From contig AP026969.1 of the NCBI GenBank assembly GCA_027923965.1, positions 2,914,001 to 2,978,000 of the forward strand: DNA of 64,000 nt, in the 5' to 3' direction. The position numbers and the translations under genes are program-made. This document shows, one piece after another, positions 23,573 to 32,518 of this stretch (within the stretch, counting starts at the first letter, position 1; each line of letters opens with the position of its first letter). This DNA comes from Comamonadaceae bacterium OS-1. GTDB taxonomy: Bacteria; Pseudomonadota; Gammaproteobacteria; Burkholderiales; Burkholderiaceae_C. The notes beneath the pieces are model-generated. The model did not search any database, was not told the DNA's origin, and saw only the letters and a list, made by a program, of their open reading frames with translations.

Positions 23573-24085
23573 ATGCTCCCCCTGAAATACCTGTCCGCCT
23601 ACCCGGCCCACGTCACCGCCCAGGTGCAGCAACTGCTGGCCGACGACCAGTTGGGCGCGCTGCTGCTCAAAAAATACCCGCGCGCCCACAGCGTGCGTAC
23701 CGACAAAGCCTTGTTCGACTACGTGATGGACCTCAAAACCCAGCACATGCGCAATGCTGCGCAAATCAACAAGGTGGGTTTTGACGCCAAGCTGCACGTC
23801 TACCACCACGCGCTGGGTACGCACACCACCGTGTCGCGGGTGCAGGGCAACAAACTCAAGGCCAAGCACGAAATCCGCATTGCCACCCTGTTCAAGGACG
23901 TGCCCGATGCCTTCCTGAAAATGATCGCGGTGCACGAGCTGGCGCACCTGAAGGAGCGTAACCACGACAAGCCCTTCTACCAGCTCTGCACCTACATGGA
24001 GCCCGACTACCACCAGCTGGAATTCGACGTGCGCCTGTACCTGACGCACATCGACGCCTCCGGCAAACTGGACTGGCCCACGTGA
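23573..24085 (+). CDS. YgjP/WLM-like zinc metallopeptidase (M48-related)
   Basis: The 170-aa protein carries [19 protein letters not shown] at about 121-139: HExxH with a following Asp/His pattern as in YgjP (DUF45) proteins. The upstream MIAV and the compact size fit. The physiological substrate of this family is not established; a UTP pyrophosphatase role has been proposed for YgjP. The start is uncertain: ATG 23573 is used, but a GTG at 23558 is in frame. It diverges from uvrC with only 25 bp between the starts and overlaps the next gene by 4 bp, so it is probably coupled to earP translation. Confidence 0.8.
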   Translation: MLPLKYLSAYPAHVTAQVQQLLADDQLGALLLKKYPRAHSVRTDKALFDYVMDLKTQHMRNAAQINKVGFDAKLHVYHHALGTHTTVSRVQGNKLKAKHEIRIATLFKDVPDAFLKMIAVHELAHLKERNHDKPFYQLCTYMEPDYHQLEFDVRLYLTHIDASGKLDWPT

Positions 24086-25179
24086 CACCGCAGCGCTGGG
24101 ACATCTTCTGCGAGGTGATCGACAACTTTGGCGACATCGGCGTGTGCTGGCGGCTCAGCGCCGACCTGGCCGCACGCGGCGTGCAGGTGCGGCTGTGGGT
24201 GGACGACCCTGCAGCCCTGGCCTGGATGGCCCCGCAGGGCTGCCCCGGCGTGGAGGTACGGCACTGGGCCCCGCCTTTGGCGGTAGACAAGCTGGAACCC
24301 AGCGACGTATGGGTCGAAGCCTTCGGCTGCACGATTGCTCCTGAATTCGTAGCTGCTTGCGCTCACCATATCAGCGCAAACGGCCTAAAACCCTTATGGA
24401 TCAATCTGGAGTACCTGTCGGCAGAAAGCTATGTGGAACGCTGCCACGCCCTGCCCTCGCTGGTGCGCGATGGCCCAGCCAAGGGTCGTCAGAAATGGTT
24501 TTTCTACCCTGGCTTTACAACCCGCACCGGAGGTCTGCTGCGCGAGGCGGACATGGCACTGCGGCAAGCCGACTTCGATGCGCAGGCCTGGTTACGCTCG
24601 CAAGGCATACCGGATCGGCAAATGGGCGAGCAGATCGTCAGCCTGTTCTGCTACGAGCCACCAGCCTTGGCCGCACTGCTGGAACAGCTCGCCGGTGCCG
24701 AAAATCCCACCCGCCTGCTCGTCACCGCCGGTCGGGCGACCCAGGCCGTACAGACTGCACTTATAAATAAAAAGTGGCTCCAGCGCCCATTCCATCAGCG
24801 TGAGAAGCTATCAATTTCATATATGCCCGCCCTGAGCCAGCGCGACTTCGATCACCTGCTGTGGGCCAGCGACTGCAACCTGGTGCGCGGGGAGGATTCG
24901 CTGGTGCGGGCCATCTGGGCCGGTAAACCCTTTGTGTGGCAGATCTACCCGCAATTTGATTCCGCCCACCACGCCAAGCTCGAAGCCTTTTTGGATAGGG
25001 CCGAAGCCCCCGCCTCTCTGCGCCAATTCCACCGGGCGTGGAACGGGCTGGGCACCAGCACCCTGCCCCCTCTGGCGTTGGAAGACTGGGGTCATTGCGC
25101 CCAGGTTTTGCGCACCCGCCTGGTGCAACAGCCCGACCTCGTCACCCAGCTTCTCCAATTCCGCCCCGAAACAGGCTAA
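24082..25179 (+). CDS. earP: EF-P arginine 32 rhamnosyltransferase EarP
   Basis: The 365-aa GT-B glycosyltransferase transfers rhamnose from dTDP-rhamnose to an arginine of elongation factor P. The N-terminal [20 protein letters not shown] holds the two catalytic aspartates. [20 protein letters not shown] near residue 270-290 binds the nucleotide sugar and includes the essential Glu. efp follows 113 bp downstream, and its target residue is Arg32, so the pair is consistent. Two copies of the dispersed repeat (24348-24393 and 24761-24823) lie in frame in this gene and encode [14 protein letters not shown] and [18 protein letters not shown]. Confidence 0.95.
   Translation: MTPQRWDIFCEVIDNFGDIGVCWRLSADLAARGVQVRLWVDDPAALAWMAPQGCPGVEVRHWAPPLAVDKLEPSDVWVEAFGCTIAPEFVAACAHHISANGLKPLWINLEYLSAESYVERCHALPSLVRDGPAKGRQKWFFYPGFTTRTGGLLREADMALRQADFDAQAWLRSQGIPDRQMGEQIVSLFCYEPPALAALLEQLAGAENPTRLLVTAGRATQAVQTALINKKWLQRPFHQREKLSISYMPALSQRDFDHLLWASDCNLVRGEDSLVRAIWAGKPFVWQIYPQFDSAHHAKLEAFLDRAEAPASLRQFHRAWNGLGTSTLPPLALEDWGHCAQVLRTRLVQQPDLVTQLLQFRPETG
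24348..24393 (+). repeat. Dispersed palindromic repeat copy 1 in earP
   Basis: GTAGCTGCTTGCGCTCACCA is followed by TATCAGCGCAAACGGCCTAA, one of the copies closest to the consensus. It is in frame within earP. Confidence 0.7.
24761..24823 (-). repeat. Dispersed palindromic repeat copy 2 in earP
   Basis: On the minus strand it reads TTGATAGCTTCTCACGCTGA, then TGGAATGGGCGCTGGAGCCA and an AT-rich end. It is in frame within earP, opposite in orientation to copy 1. Confidence 0.65.
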
Positions 25180-25292
25180 AATCCAGGGCTTTGCCCAAAC
25201 GGGCTGCTATCGGCAAACGCGAATGTTTTGCCCTACCCGCCGCAGACATCTTCACTGAGAAGCATGGAGCGGCCCTCACTCCAGAAAATGCT

Positions 25293-25847
25293 ATGAAAAT
25301 CGCCCAAGATATCCGCGCTGGCAACGTCATCATGCACGGCAAAGACCCGATGGTCGTCCTGAAAACCGAATACAGCCGCGGTGGCCGCAACTCTGCCACC
25401 GTGCGCATGAAGCTCAAAAGCCTGATCGCCAACTTCAACACCGAACAGGTGTTCAAGGCCGACGACAAGCTCGACCAAGTCATTCTGGACAAGAAAGAGT
25501 GCACCTACTCCTACTTTGCCGAACCCATGTACATCTGCATGGACACCGAATACAACCAGTACGAAGTCGAAGCCGAGAACATGGGCGACGCACTGAACTA
25601 CCTGGAAGACGGCATGGAACTGGAAGTTGTGTTCTACGACGGCAAGGCCATTTCGGTCGAGTTGCCCACCAGCGTGCAGCGCGAAATCACCTGGACCGAG
25701 CCCGCCGTCAAGGGCGACACGTCCGGCAAGGTGCTCAAGCCTGCCAAGATCGCCACCGGCTTCGAGTTCGGCGTGCCCATCTTCGTGGCCCAAGGCGACA
25801 AGGTTGAAATCGACACCCGTACCGGCGAATACCGCAAGCGCGTCTAA
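25293..25847 (+). CDS. efp: Elongation factor P (arginine-modified type)
   Basis: The 184-aa translation factor relieves ribosome stalling at polyproline stretches. Domain I has the KOW-like loop [14 protein letters not shown], in which Arg32 replaces the lysine used by E. coli-type EF-P. That is the residue rhamnosylated by EarP, whose gene is directly upstream. Two OB domains follow ([20 protein letters not shown] and [20 protein letters not shown]). The start ATG at 25293 gives the usual [13 protein letters not shown] strong terminator at 25865 ends the transcript. Confidence 0.97.
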   Translation: MKIAQDIRAGNVIMHGKDPMVVLKTEYSRGGRNSATVRMKLKSLIANFNTEQVFKADDKLDQVILDKKECTYSYFAEPMYICMDTEYNQYEVEAENMGDALNYLEDGMELEVVFYDGKAISVELPTSVQREITWTEPAVKGDTSGKVLKPAKIATGFEFGVPIFVAQGDKVEIDTRTGEYRKRV

Positions 25848-25864
25848 GCACGGCGACCCAGCAA

Positions 25865-25888
25865 AAGGCTCCTTCGGGAGCCTTTTTT
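25865..25888 (+). terminator. Terminator of efp
   Basis: AAGGCTCC (25865-25872), TTCG loop, GGAGCCTT (25877-25884) and a run of T up to 25888 form a textbook intrinsic terminator 17 bp after the efp stop. Confidence 0.92.
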
Positions 25889-25911
25889 ATTGCGGCAAGA
25901 ATATCCCCACC

Positions 25912-27900
25912 ATGACCTCCACCAAAACCGTTGCGCACTTCGTTCCCAAAGCCCTCACGCCAACGAAGGAGCAGTTGGCGATCCAGATCAGTCCGGCGCG
26001 GGTGGCCATCGTGGAGGCCAACGCGGGGGCCGCCAAAACCACGGTGCTGGCCTTGCGCATGGCCGAGGCCTGGACGCGGGGGACCCGGGCCGAGCAGATT
26101 TTTGCGCTCACCTACACCGATGCGGCCTGCACCGCCCTGAAAAACGCGCTGAAGAAAATCGGTGTGCCCGCGGCCGTGGCGCAGCAGATGCGCATTCAGA
26201 CCTTTGAGGCCTTCAGCACCCAGGTGCTGGCCGAGCTCGAAGGCGGCAAGGTGCCGGTCTACACCGAGGCGGAACAGTTCAGTCCGGTGATCTGGGAGGC
26301 GGTGCAGCAGGTGGCCGACCACCCGGATGACCGCTGGCGCTCCGAGCTCTTGATGCCCACGCTGGGTGACCACGGCATGACGGACAGCTTTTTGCAGCAG
26401 GGCGAAATCCTCAAAGGCACGCTGCGCGACGTGCTGCAGCGCGACGAGCAGGCGGTGTCACCCGACTACGCCGACAGCATAGGCACCGAATACACGCAGC
26501 TCAAGATCCATTTGGCGTTCGAGCGCATCCGCTGCGCCAACCCCGAAAAACCCGCCTTCCGCGGCCCGCAGGATGCCACCTACGACCTGGCCTGCCTGCT
26601 GCATGCCGGCGAATCGGTGCGGCACACCACCACCTGGCCGCAGGCCGTCAAGGTGCTGGTGGTCGATGAAATGCACGACATGAACCAGGCCATGTTCACC
26701 CTGCTGCAGGCGCTGCTGGCCAGCAACCGCTGCTTCTTTTGCGGCGTGGGCGACATCGACCAGGTGATCCACAAAGCCACCGGTGCCGACGCGCAGTTCA
26801 TGCGCTCCGCCCTGGAAGAACACAGCAGCCATGCCGTGCAGCGCTACCCGCTGACGCACAGCTTCCGCTTCAGCCCGGCCGTGGCCCAACTGGCCGGAAA
26901 AATCGCGGCCAAACCCTATGCCTCGCTGGCCCCGCACGCCAGCACGGTGGCCCTGCAACACTACAGCGACAACTCCGACTGCGCCCGCCAGGTGGTAGCC
27001 GCAGCCCAGCAGTGGAAGGCCCAGCCCAAAGCCAAAATGGACGCGTTCGCGGTGCTGCTGCGGCATCCGCACCAGTCGGTACAGATCGAAAACGCCCTGA
27101 TCGCCGCAGGCATGCCCTACACCACCCAGGGCTTCGACAGTTATGTGCAGCGCCCCGAGGTGCTGCTGCTGCGCGGCCTGCTGGCGGTGGCCACCGACGA
27201 CCTGGCCAGCATCAGCGCCGAGCAGACCCGCAAAAACATCCTGCGCGCCCTGGTGTTTTTTGCCGAATCGCGCATCCAGGTGGACGGGCGCGAGCACGAA
27301 TCCCAGCAGGAGCTGCTGGACGACGCGGTGCGCGCCGTGGCCGTGGCTCCGACGTTCTTGAAATCGTTCTTTGACAACCAGGTGCTGCGCAATGCCCCGC
27401 CCGCCACCCGCCAGCGGCTGCAGGCGGCCGTAGACACCATCCGCAGCCATACGGGGCCTGGCCTGCTGGCCGCCGTGCTGGCCGCCCTGCACGCACCCTC
27501 GTTGGTGCGCAACGTGCTCACCTCCACCCGCCGCCGCCTGGAAGCCGAGTCCAACCTGGCCTGGCTGGCCCAGGCGGCAGAGGGCTTTGCCAGCCCGGCA
27601 GCGTTCTTCCAGCACCTCAACACCATCGAGCACAAGCAGCACACCAGTGCCAAAGACAAGGCCGCCAGCCTGCTGATCGCCAGTATCACCAGCGTCAAGG
27701 GCCTGGAATTTGACGCGGTGCTGCTGCCCTACCTGGCGCAGGGTGAGTTTCCCGACCCGCACGGCGACACCGACGAAGAACTGAACACGCTGTACGTGGG
27801 CATCACCCGCGCGCGCCGGGCGCTGACCCTGCTCAGCCACCAGGACCGCCCCGGTGGGTTCAGCGGATTTTGCAAGCCCCCGGCGCTGCCGGTGCAATGA
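25912..27900 (+). CDS. UvrD/Rep-like superfamily I helicase with divergent motifs
   Basis: The 662-aa protein is an SF1A DNA helicase or nuclease-associated ATPase. Motif I is EANAGAAKTTVL (34-45) in place of the usual AGAGTGKT. Motif II is VLVVDEMHDMNQ (DEMHD for DEAQD). Motif III is CGVGDIDQVIHKATGAD, motif IV includes YPLTHSFRFSP, motif V is SVKGLEFDAVLLPYL and motif VI is YVGITRARRALTLL. The architecture is complete but motifs I and II are shifted, so it belongs to a divergent branch. It starts at an ATG 23 bp after the efp terminator. Its last 41 bp overlap the convergent glycosyltransferase gene. Confidence 0.88.
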   Translation: MTSTKTVAHFVPKALTPTKEQLAIQISPARVAIVEANAGAAKTTVLALRMAEAWTRGTRAEQIFALTYTDAACTALKNALKKIGVPAAVAQQMRIQTFEAFSTQVLAELEGGKVPVYTEAEQFSPVIWEAVQQVADHPDDRWRSELLMPTLGDHGMTDSFLQQGEILKGTLRDVLQRDEQAVSPDYADSIGTEYTQLKIHLAFERIRCANPEKPAFRGPQDATYDLACLLHAGESVRHTTTWPQAVKVLVVDEMHDMNQAMFTLLQALLASNRCFFCGVGDIDQVIHKATGADAQFMRSALEEHSSHAVQRYPLTHSFRFSPAVAQLAGKIAAKPYASLAPHASTVALQHYSDNSDCARQVVAAAQQWKAQPKAKMDAFAVLLRHPHQSVQIENALIAAGMPYTTQGFDSYVQRPEVLLLRGLLAVATDDLASISAEQTRKNILRALVFFAESRIQVDGREHESQQELLDDAVRAVAVAPTFLKSFFDNQVLRNAPPATRQRLQAAVDTIRSHTGPGLLAAVLAALHAPSLVRNVLTSTRRRLEAESNLAWLAQAAEGFASPAAFFQHLNTIEHKQHTSAKDKAASLLIASITSVKGLEFDAVLLPYLAQGEFPDPHGDTDEELNTLYVGITRARRALTLLSHQDRPGGFSGFCKPPALPVQ

Positions 27901-29497
27901 CACCCCAGCGGATCACGCCGGTGGCATGGTCCGTGGCCTCCTTCTGCGACACGGCCCAGGGCAGGTTCCAGACCCCGGTATCCATGGCTTGGTCCATCAG
28001 TGCGTTCAGCGCCGGGCTGTTGTCGGATGCGCCGGTGGCACCGTTGGTCTGGTTATCCAGCACCAGCGCACCGCAGTCGCGCACGGCATGCGCATCCACC
28101 CAGGGCGACCGGAGCAGGTAGCCATCGATCAACACAGCGACCCTCTGCGGGCTGTGGGCCACAATGTTGCCCCCCAGCCAAATGTCGGACACCACCAGCC
28201 GCAGCGGCGCATCGGTATGGTCCTTCCAGACCTGCATGGCATCGCGGGCCAGCACCGCACCGGGAAAGTTCGCCCGGGTCTGGCGGTGCAGGTGGTCGGC
28301 CAGCACGGTCTTGCTAACGGTCATGCCCACGCTCAGCAGCACATGCGTAGCCACCACAAACACTAGCACCCTGCGCAGCATCTGCGGGGTATCGAGCTTC
28401 CGAACTAGAGCCATCACCAGCAAACCGCTGCACAAAAACGCATTGGTGCCCCAGCGCGACTGCAGCTCGGTGCGGCTGGCCATACCGTACACAATGGTCA
28501 ACACCAGAGGTGAGAGAGCCGCCACCCACAGAAACAATCGCTCCTGGGCCGGCAACACCGGCAACAGCGCAGCATCCGAGGACGGGGTCTGCCCGCGGCG
28601 CGGCCACAAGGCATACCCCAGACCGGCCAGAAAAGGCAAGGTGCGGAAAAACTGCATCAGCCCAAACTCCCACAGGCTGCGCGCACCCTCCAGCCAGCCG
28701 GACATGGGCTGGGCCACCGAATGTGCGTACTGGAAGGGCAAAAAGTTGGTCCGTTCCAGCCAGATGGCGTGGGGCGTGAGCACCAGCACAAACACCACCA
28801 AGGCCATGGCCAGCCCCTGCCAGGTGCGGCGGTGATGCAGGCGGCGGTCCAGCAGCAGGTACAGCACCAGTCCGGCAATCGGCAGCAGCGCCACGTACTT
28901 GACCAGCATGCCCAGCCCGGCGAACAGCCCGGTCAGGGCCCAGAGCCGCAGGTCACCGCGCCGGGTGGCCCCGTAGAAAAGCAGCGTGGTGGCCGCCTGG
29001 AACGGCAGCACCACCAGGCTGTGGTTGAAGTTGTCGCCGCCCAGGTTGTGGTAGGTCACCAGCGAGGTCAGGGCCATGGCGACCAGCGAGCGCTGCGGCG
29101 ACATGAAGTGGCAGCCCAGCCGCCAGGTCAGCGCCAGGGCCAGCACGATGCACACCTGCGTGGCCACAAAGGGCAGCGCGATCGACGGGCCAAACACCCG
29201 CAGCAGCAGATGCATGATCCACGACGGCATGGGCGGGTGCTTCCAGTAGCCGCTCTCCATCGAAAACGACCAGATGAACTGCTCGGCCGAGTCGATCTCG
29301 GGGGCGTTGTAGGTCAGCCCGAAGGCCAGGCCCCACAGCAGCACCTGGCCCACGCACAGCGCCAGCACCCACTGCCAGGCCGGGCGCAACCGGTCCACGG
29401 GTGCCACGGGCGGCAGCGTGAACTCGGGCGATAGCGTGGTGGCGGGCGGCACGGCGGTGAACCTGAAACAACTTGCATGGCGCGGGGTGCACTGCAC
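27860..29497 (-). CDS. ArnT-like membrane glycosyltransferase (GT39/PMT_2 family)
   Basis: The 545-aa inner-membrane protein has about 10-12 hydrophobic segments. A first periplasmic loop contains the acidic residues typical of GT-C enzymes (NAPEIDSAEQFIWSFSMESG and YWKHPPMPSWIMHLLL). A second conserved loop reads YHNLGGDNFNHSL. Such enzymes move a sugar from a lipid carrier to lipid A, a protein or another periplasmic acceptor. The donor and acceptor here are unknown, and no aminoarabinose genes are nearby, so polymyxin-type lipid A modification is only one option. The first 25 residues are poorly conserved in type and the start may lie further in. It ends inside the convergent helicase gene. 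Confidence 0.85.
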   Translation of the reverse strand: MQCTPRHASCFRFTAVPPATTLSPEFTLPPVAPVDRLRPAWQWVLALCVGQVLLWGLAFGLTYNAPEIDSAEQFIWSFSMESGYWKHPPMPSWIMHLLLRVFGPSIALPFVATQVCIVLALALTWRLGCHFMSPQRSLVAMALTSLVTYHNLGGDNFNHSLVVLPFQAATTLLFYGATRRGDLRLWALTGLFAGLGMLVKYVALLPIAGLVLYLLLDRRLHHRRTWQGLAMALVVFVLVLTPHAIWLERTNFLPFQYAHSVAQPMSGWLEGARSLWEFGLMQFFRTLPFLAGLGYALWPRRGQTPSSDAALLPVLPAQERLFLWVAALSPLVLTIVYGMASRTELQSRWGTNAFLCSGLLVMALVRKLDTPQMLRRVLVFVVATHVLLSVGMTVSKTVLADHLHRQTRANFPGAVLARDAMQVWKDHTDAPLRLVVSDIWLGGNIVAHSPQRVAVLIDGYLLRSPWVDAHAVRDCGALVLDNQTNGATGASDNSPALNALMDQAMDTGVWNLPWAVSQKEATDHATGVIRWGVIAPAAPGACKIR

Positions 29498-29512
29498 CCG
29501 CGTCCATGCAGG

Positions 29513-32338
29513 TTAGCGCTTGCTCAACAGCACCTTCAGCACGGTCTGCATGCGGCGGGCATTGCCGGCGTCGAAGTTGCTGGCCAGCACCTTGGCGGCA
29601 TCCTGCGCCCAGGTTTGGGCGGGCGCGGGGTCGTTGCGCTTGGTCAGCAGTTGCAGTTGCAGCATGCGGCGGGCGCTGATGTGCTCGGCGGGAGTCGGCG
29701 CTTCGGCGGCCATTTCCAGGCGCAGCAGGGCTTCGGCCGTGGTTTTTTCATCGGCCTTGGGAGCAGCAGAAATACTTTGCGACCAGGCGGTGCGGGTGGC
29801 GGCATTGACGCTGCTGCCCAGGGCCTGGGCGGTGGGCAACTGCTCGACATCGCGCTTTTCCCAGGCGGTCAGCAGGTCGGTGAGGACCTCGCCGTGGGCC
29901 TGGGCGGCCAGCTTCTTCAAGGCGTGCTGGGCGTTTTCCAGGGCATCGCGCTGGGCGCGGAAAGCCGCATCGCCCAGGCGCGGGCCACGGTCTTCGAACG
30001 CGGGGCGGTCGCCAAAGCGGCCACCGTCACGGCCACCATCACGCGAAGGACGGTCCCCACGCTCGCTGCGGATGGGCTCGAACTTGTTGTCTCCCGGGCG
30101 TGGCGCACCGCGTGGGCCGTCCTTGCGGTCACCAAACTTGCCACCACGGCCTGCGGCTGCGGGCTCGGCCTTCTTCATGCCGGGGCGGTCGTCGCCGCGC
30201 ATGGCCACCACCGGCTTGCGCACGGGTTTGGGCGGCTCAATCGGAGCGGCTTCGGCAGCGGGTTCTGCCTCTGCTACGGTTTCTGTAGCTTCTTGCGCTG
30301 GTTCCGTGGGCGCTGGGGCCTGATTTTCTTCAGAAATATCGGCTACCGGTGCGGCAGCCTGGGCTTCGGCCTGCACCGCAGATTCGGCCACGGCCTCGGC
30401 CTTGTCGGCCTGCACTGCGGCCTGGGCCAGGGCCTGGCCGCGCAGCGCGGCTTCCAGATTGGCCACGGCGGTGCGGATTTTTTGGGCATCGCCGGTGGCG
30501 TTGGCGGCATCCAGGGCCTTGGCGGCATCCAGCACCATGCGGTCACGGTCGCTCAGGGCGCTGGCCGATTTTTCGCGCTCTTCGGTCTTGCGGTTGAAGG
30601 CATCGTCCAGCGGCTTGCGGAACGCGTCCCACAGCTTTTGCTCGAATTTGCGGTCCATGGGCACGCCCTGGGCCTCGGCCTGCCAGCGCTGCTGCAGGGC
30701 CTTGACGGCATCGATGCGCAGCACCGGGGCAGCGCCCAGCACCTTGGCCTCTTCGATCATGGCGTGGCGGCGGTCCACGCTGGCTTTTTGCAGGTTTTCC
30801 AGCGGCGCAGCGGCCAGGCCGATGGCCTCTTTCCACAGCGGCTGCATTTCGGCAAAGGCTTTTTCGCCCAGGTGGCCGGCATCGCGCCAGCGGTCGCCAA
30901 ACTGGTGCAGGATGCGGGAGAAACCCTTCCAGTCACCGTCCTTGGCCGTGACGTTCTCGGCGGCCCAGGCCTTGACTTCTTCGATCAGGGCCAGGCGCTG
31001 GGCCTTGTGGGCCACGGCATCGGTCTTGACCTTGTCCAGCCAGGCTTCCACGACCTTGTAGGCTTCGTTGCAGGCTTCGTCAAAGCGCTTCCACAGCGCA
31101 TGGTTGGGCACGCCGCCTTGGTCGGTTTGCTTCCACTGCTCGCGCATCTGGCGCAGCGTGTCCTGCATCTTGCGGCCGCCCAGGGCGTGGCCCTCGGGGC
31201 GCTTGAGCAGGCCTTCGGCCTTGATCAACAGTTCTTCGCGCAGTTGGTCGGCGCGCCAGCGCTGCCAGCCTTCCAGCTCACCGGCGGCGGCCAGGGCGGC
31301 CTGGGCAGCGTTGCCCAGCTTGTCATCGACCAGGCGGTTGTGTTCTTTCAGGGCATTGCGCAGGGCGGCGGCGGCACCGGCGCTGGCTTTGCCATGGCCT
31401 TCGGCCACTTCTTGCTCGACCTTGGTCAGTGCGGCTTGCACGGCCTGGTTGGCGGCGTCGCGCAGGGCCGGGTCTACCGGGGCCTTGGGGGCACGGGCGG
31501 GCTTGTCCGATTTGGCGGCTTCCAGCGGGATGCCACGGGCCACGCGGACCTCGTCGGCCCACACGTTCACCGGGGGCAGTGGTGCTGCCGTATCGGCATC
31601 GGCGGCCACGGCCAGGGCCAGGGCGCTTTGGAAGGCTTCCCACACCACCAACAGCTGGCCGCGCGAGGCATCCAGCATGGTGGGGTATTTGCCGTCCACG
31701 CTGCTCCAGTTGCTGTCGGCAGCCAGGGCGGTGGCCTGGTCTTGCCAGTGTTGTACGTCGTTGCGCAGGACATCCAGGGCGGTCTGGGCATCGCGCCAGG
31801 GCTTGGTGGACAGCACTTCGATGCGCTGGGCCAGCAGCACGGCGGCTTCGCGCTGGACTTGCACGCGGTGCTGCAGGTCTTCAATGCCTTTGACGCGGTC
31901 GGCCAGCTGCACGCGCAGGCCGGCCAGCGGCTCCTTGCTCAGCGGGGCACCGGCTTTGGCGGCATCGCGCTGCCAGGCCATGGCATCGGCCATGTTCAGG
32001 CGCGGCAGTTCCAGCAGCGCGGTGGCCTTGCGGGCCCATTCGGCGGCGATGAGTTCGGCACCCTTGGTGCGCTTGAGTTCGTCGAGCTTTTCGCGCAGGG
32101 GCTTGGCCGCCCCCCGGTCGCGCCCGTTCAGCTCCTGGAACACCTCGTGCATCTGCTCGTAGCTGGGGTTGGTGAGCAGCCAGTCGCGGATGCGCTGGGC
32201 GCGCTCGCCCGCCGTGTGGGCCGAGAAGGCGCCGCCGGTCAGGGCGTCGAGCGGATGCGGTTCGTTGGATTTGGTGGTCACGGCAGGCTTTTCAGACACA
32301 GGTGCGGGCGCGGTTTTGGGGTTGGAGAAACCAAACAT
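29513..32338 (-). CDS. DUF349-repeat protein
   Basis: The 941-aa cytosolic protein contains several DUF349-type helical modules (RIRDWLLTNPSYEQMHEVFQ; QTDQGGVPNHALWKRFDEAC; DGDWKGFSRILHQFGDRWRD; WKEAIGL). They are followed by a low-complexity acidic and then Arg/Gly/Asp-rich linker at about 650-800 (RGDDRPGMKK, RDGGRDGGRFGDR) and a C-terminal helical domain. The molecular function of DUF349 proteins is not established. The start is the ATG at 32336-32338. A copy of the dispersed repeat at 30280-30335 lies in the linker. Only 15 bp separate its stop from the ArnT-like gene downstream on the same strand. Confidence 0.85.
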   Translation of the reverse strand: MFGFSNPKTAPAPVSEKPAVTTKSNEPHPLDALTGGAFSAHTAGERAQRIRDWLLTNPSYEQMHEVFQELNGRDRGAAKPLREKLDELKRTKGAELIAAEWARKATALLELPRLNMADAMAWQRDAAKAGAPLSKEPLAGLRVQLADRVKGIEDLQHRVQVQREAAVLLAQRIEVLSTKPWRDAQTALDVLRNDVQHWQDQATALAADSNWSSVDGKYPTMLDASRGQLLVVWEAFQSALALAVAADADTAAPLPPVNVWADEVRVARGIPLEAAKSDKPARAPKAPVDPALRDAANQAVQAALTKVEQEVAEGHGKASAGAAAALRNALKEHNRLVDDKLGNAAQAALAAAGELEGWQRWRADQLREELLIKAEGLLKRPEGHALGGRKMQDTLRQMREQWKQTDQGGVPNHALWKRFDEACNEAYKVVEAWLDKVKTDAVAHKAQRLALIEEVKAWAAENVTAKDGDWKGFSRILHQFGDRWRDAGHLGEKAFAEMQPLWKEAIGLAAAPLENLQKASVDRRHAMIEEAKVLGAAPVLRIDAVKALQQRWQAEAQGVPMDRKFEQKLWDAFRKPLDDAFNRKTEEREKSASALSDRDRMVLDAAKALDAANATGDAQKIRTAVANLEAALRGQALAQAAVQADKAEAVAESAVQAEAQAAAPVADISEENQAPAPTEPAQEATETVAEAEPAAEAAPIEPPKPVRKPVVAMRGDDRPGMKKAEPAAAGRGGKFGDRKDGPRGAPRPGDNKFEPIRSERGDRPSRDGGRDGGRFGDRPAFEDRGPRLGDAAFRAQRDALENAQHALKKLAAQAHGEVLTDLLTAWEKRDVEQLPTAQALGSSVNAATRTAWSQSISAAPKADEKTTAEALLRLEMAAEAPTPAEHISARRMLQLQLLTKRNDPAPAQTWAQDAAKVLASNFDAGNARRMQTVLKVLLSKR
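30280..30335 (+). repeat. Dispersed palindromic repeat copy in the DUF349 gene
   Basis: TGTAGCTTCTTGCGCTGGTT, then CCGTGGGCGCTGGGGCCTGA and a T-rich end match the pattern. It is read in frame as part of the acidic linker. Confidence 0.6.
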
Positions 32339-32518
32339 GGATAGACTTATTCTTGGAGGTGGGCCAGCGGATACATGCTGGCTAGCCGGTATCCGCGAAG
32401 GGTAAATAAACAAGTGGCCCATGGGCCACAAGCGCCCTGCGGCCACTGGGGCCGCATCCGGGCAAGACCGCTATTTTCGCCGCTTTTCAGGTGGAGTTGT
32501 AAATCGCGCAGATTGGCA

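Noticed and set aside
29477..32344. 955-codon plus-strand open frame opposite the DUF349 gene
   Set aside because: It is an antisense shadow caused by GC-rich third positions; its sequence is Gly/Gln/His-rich with no domain, and the minus-strand protein is coherent.
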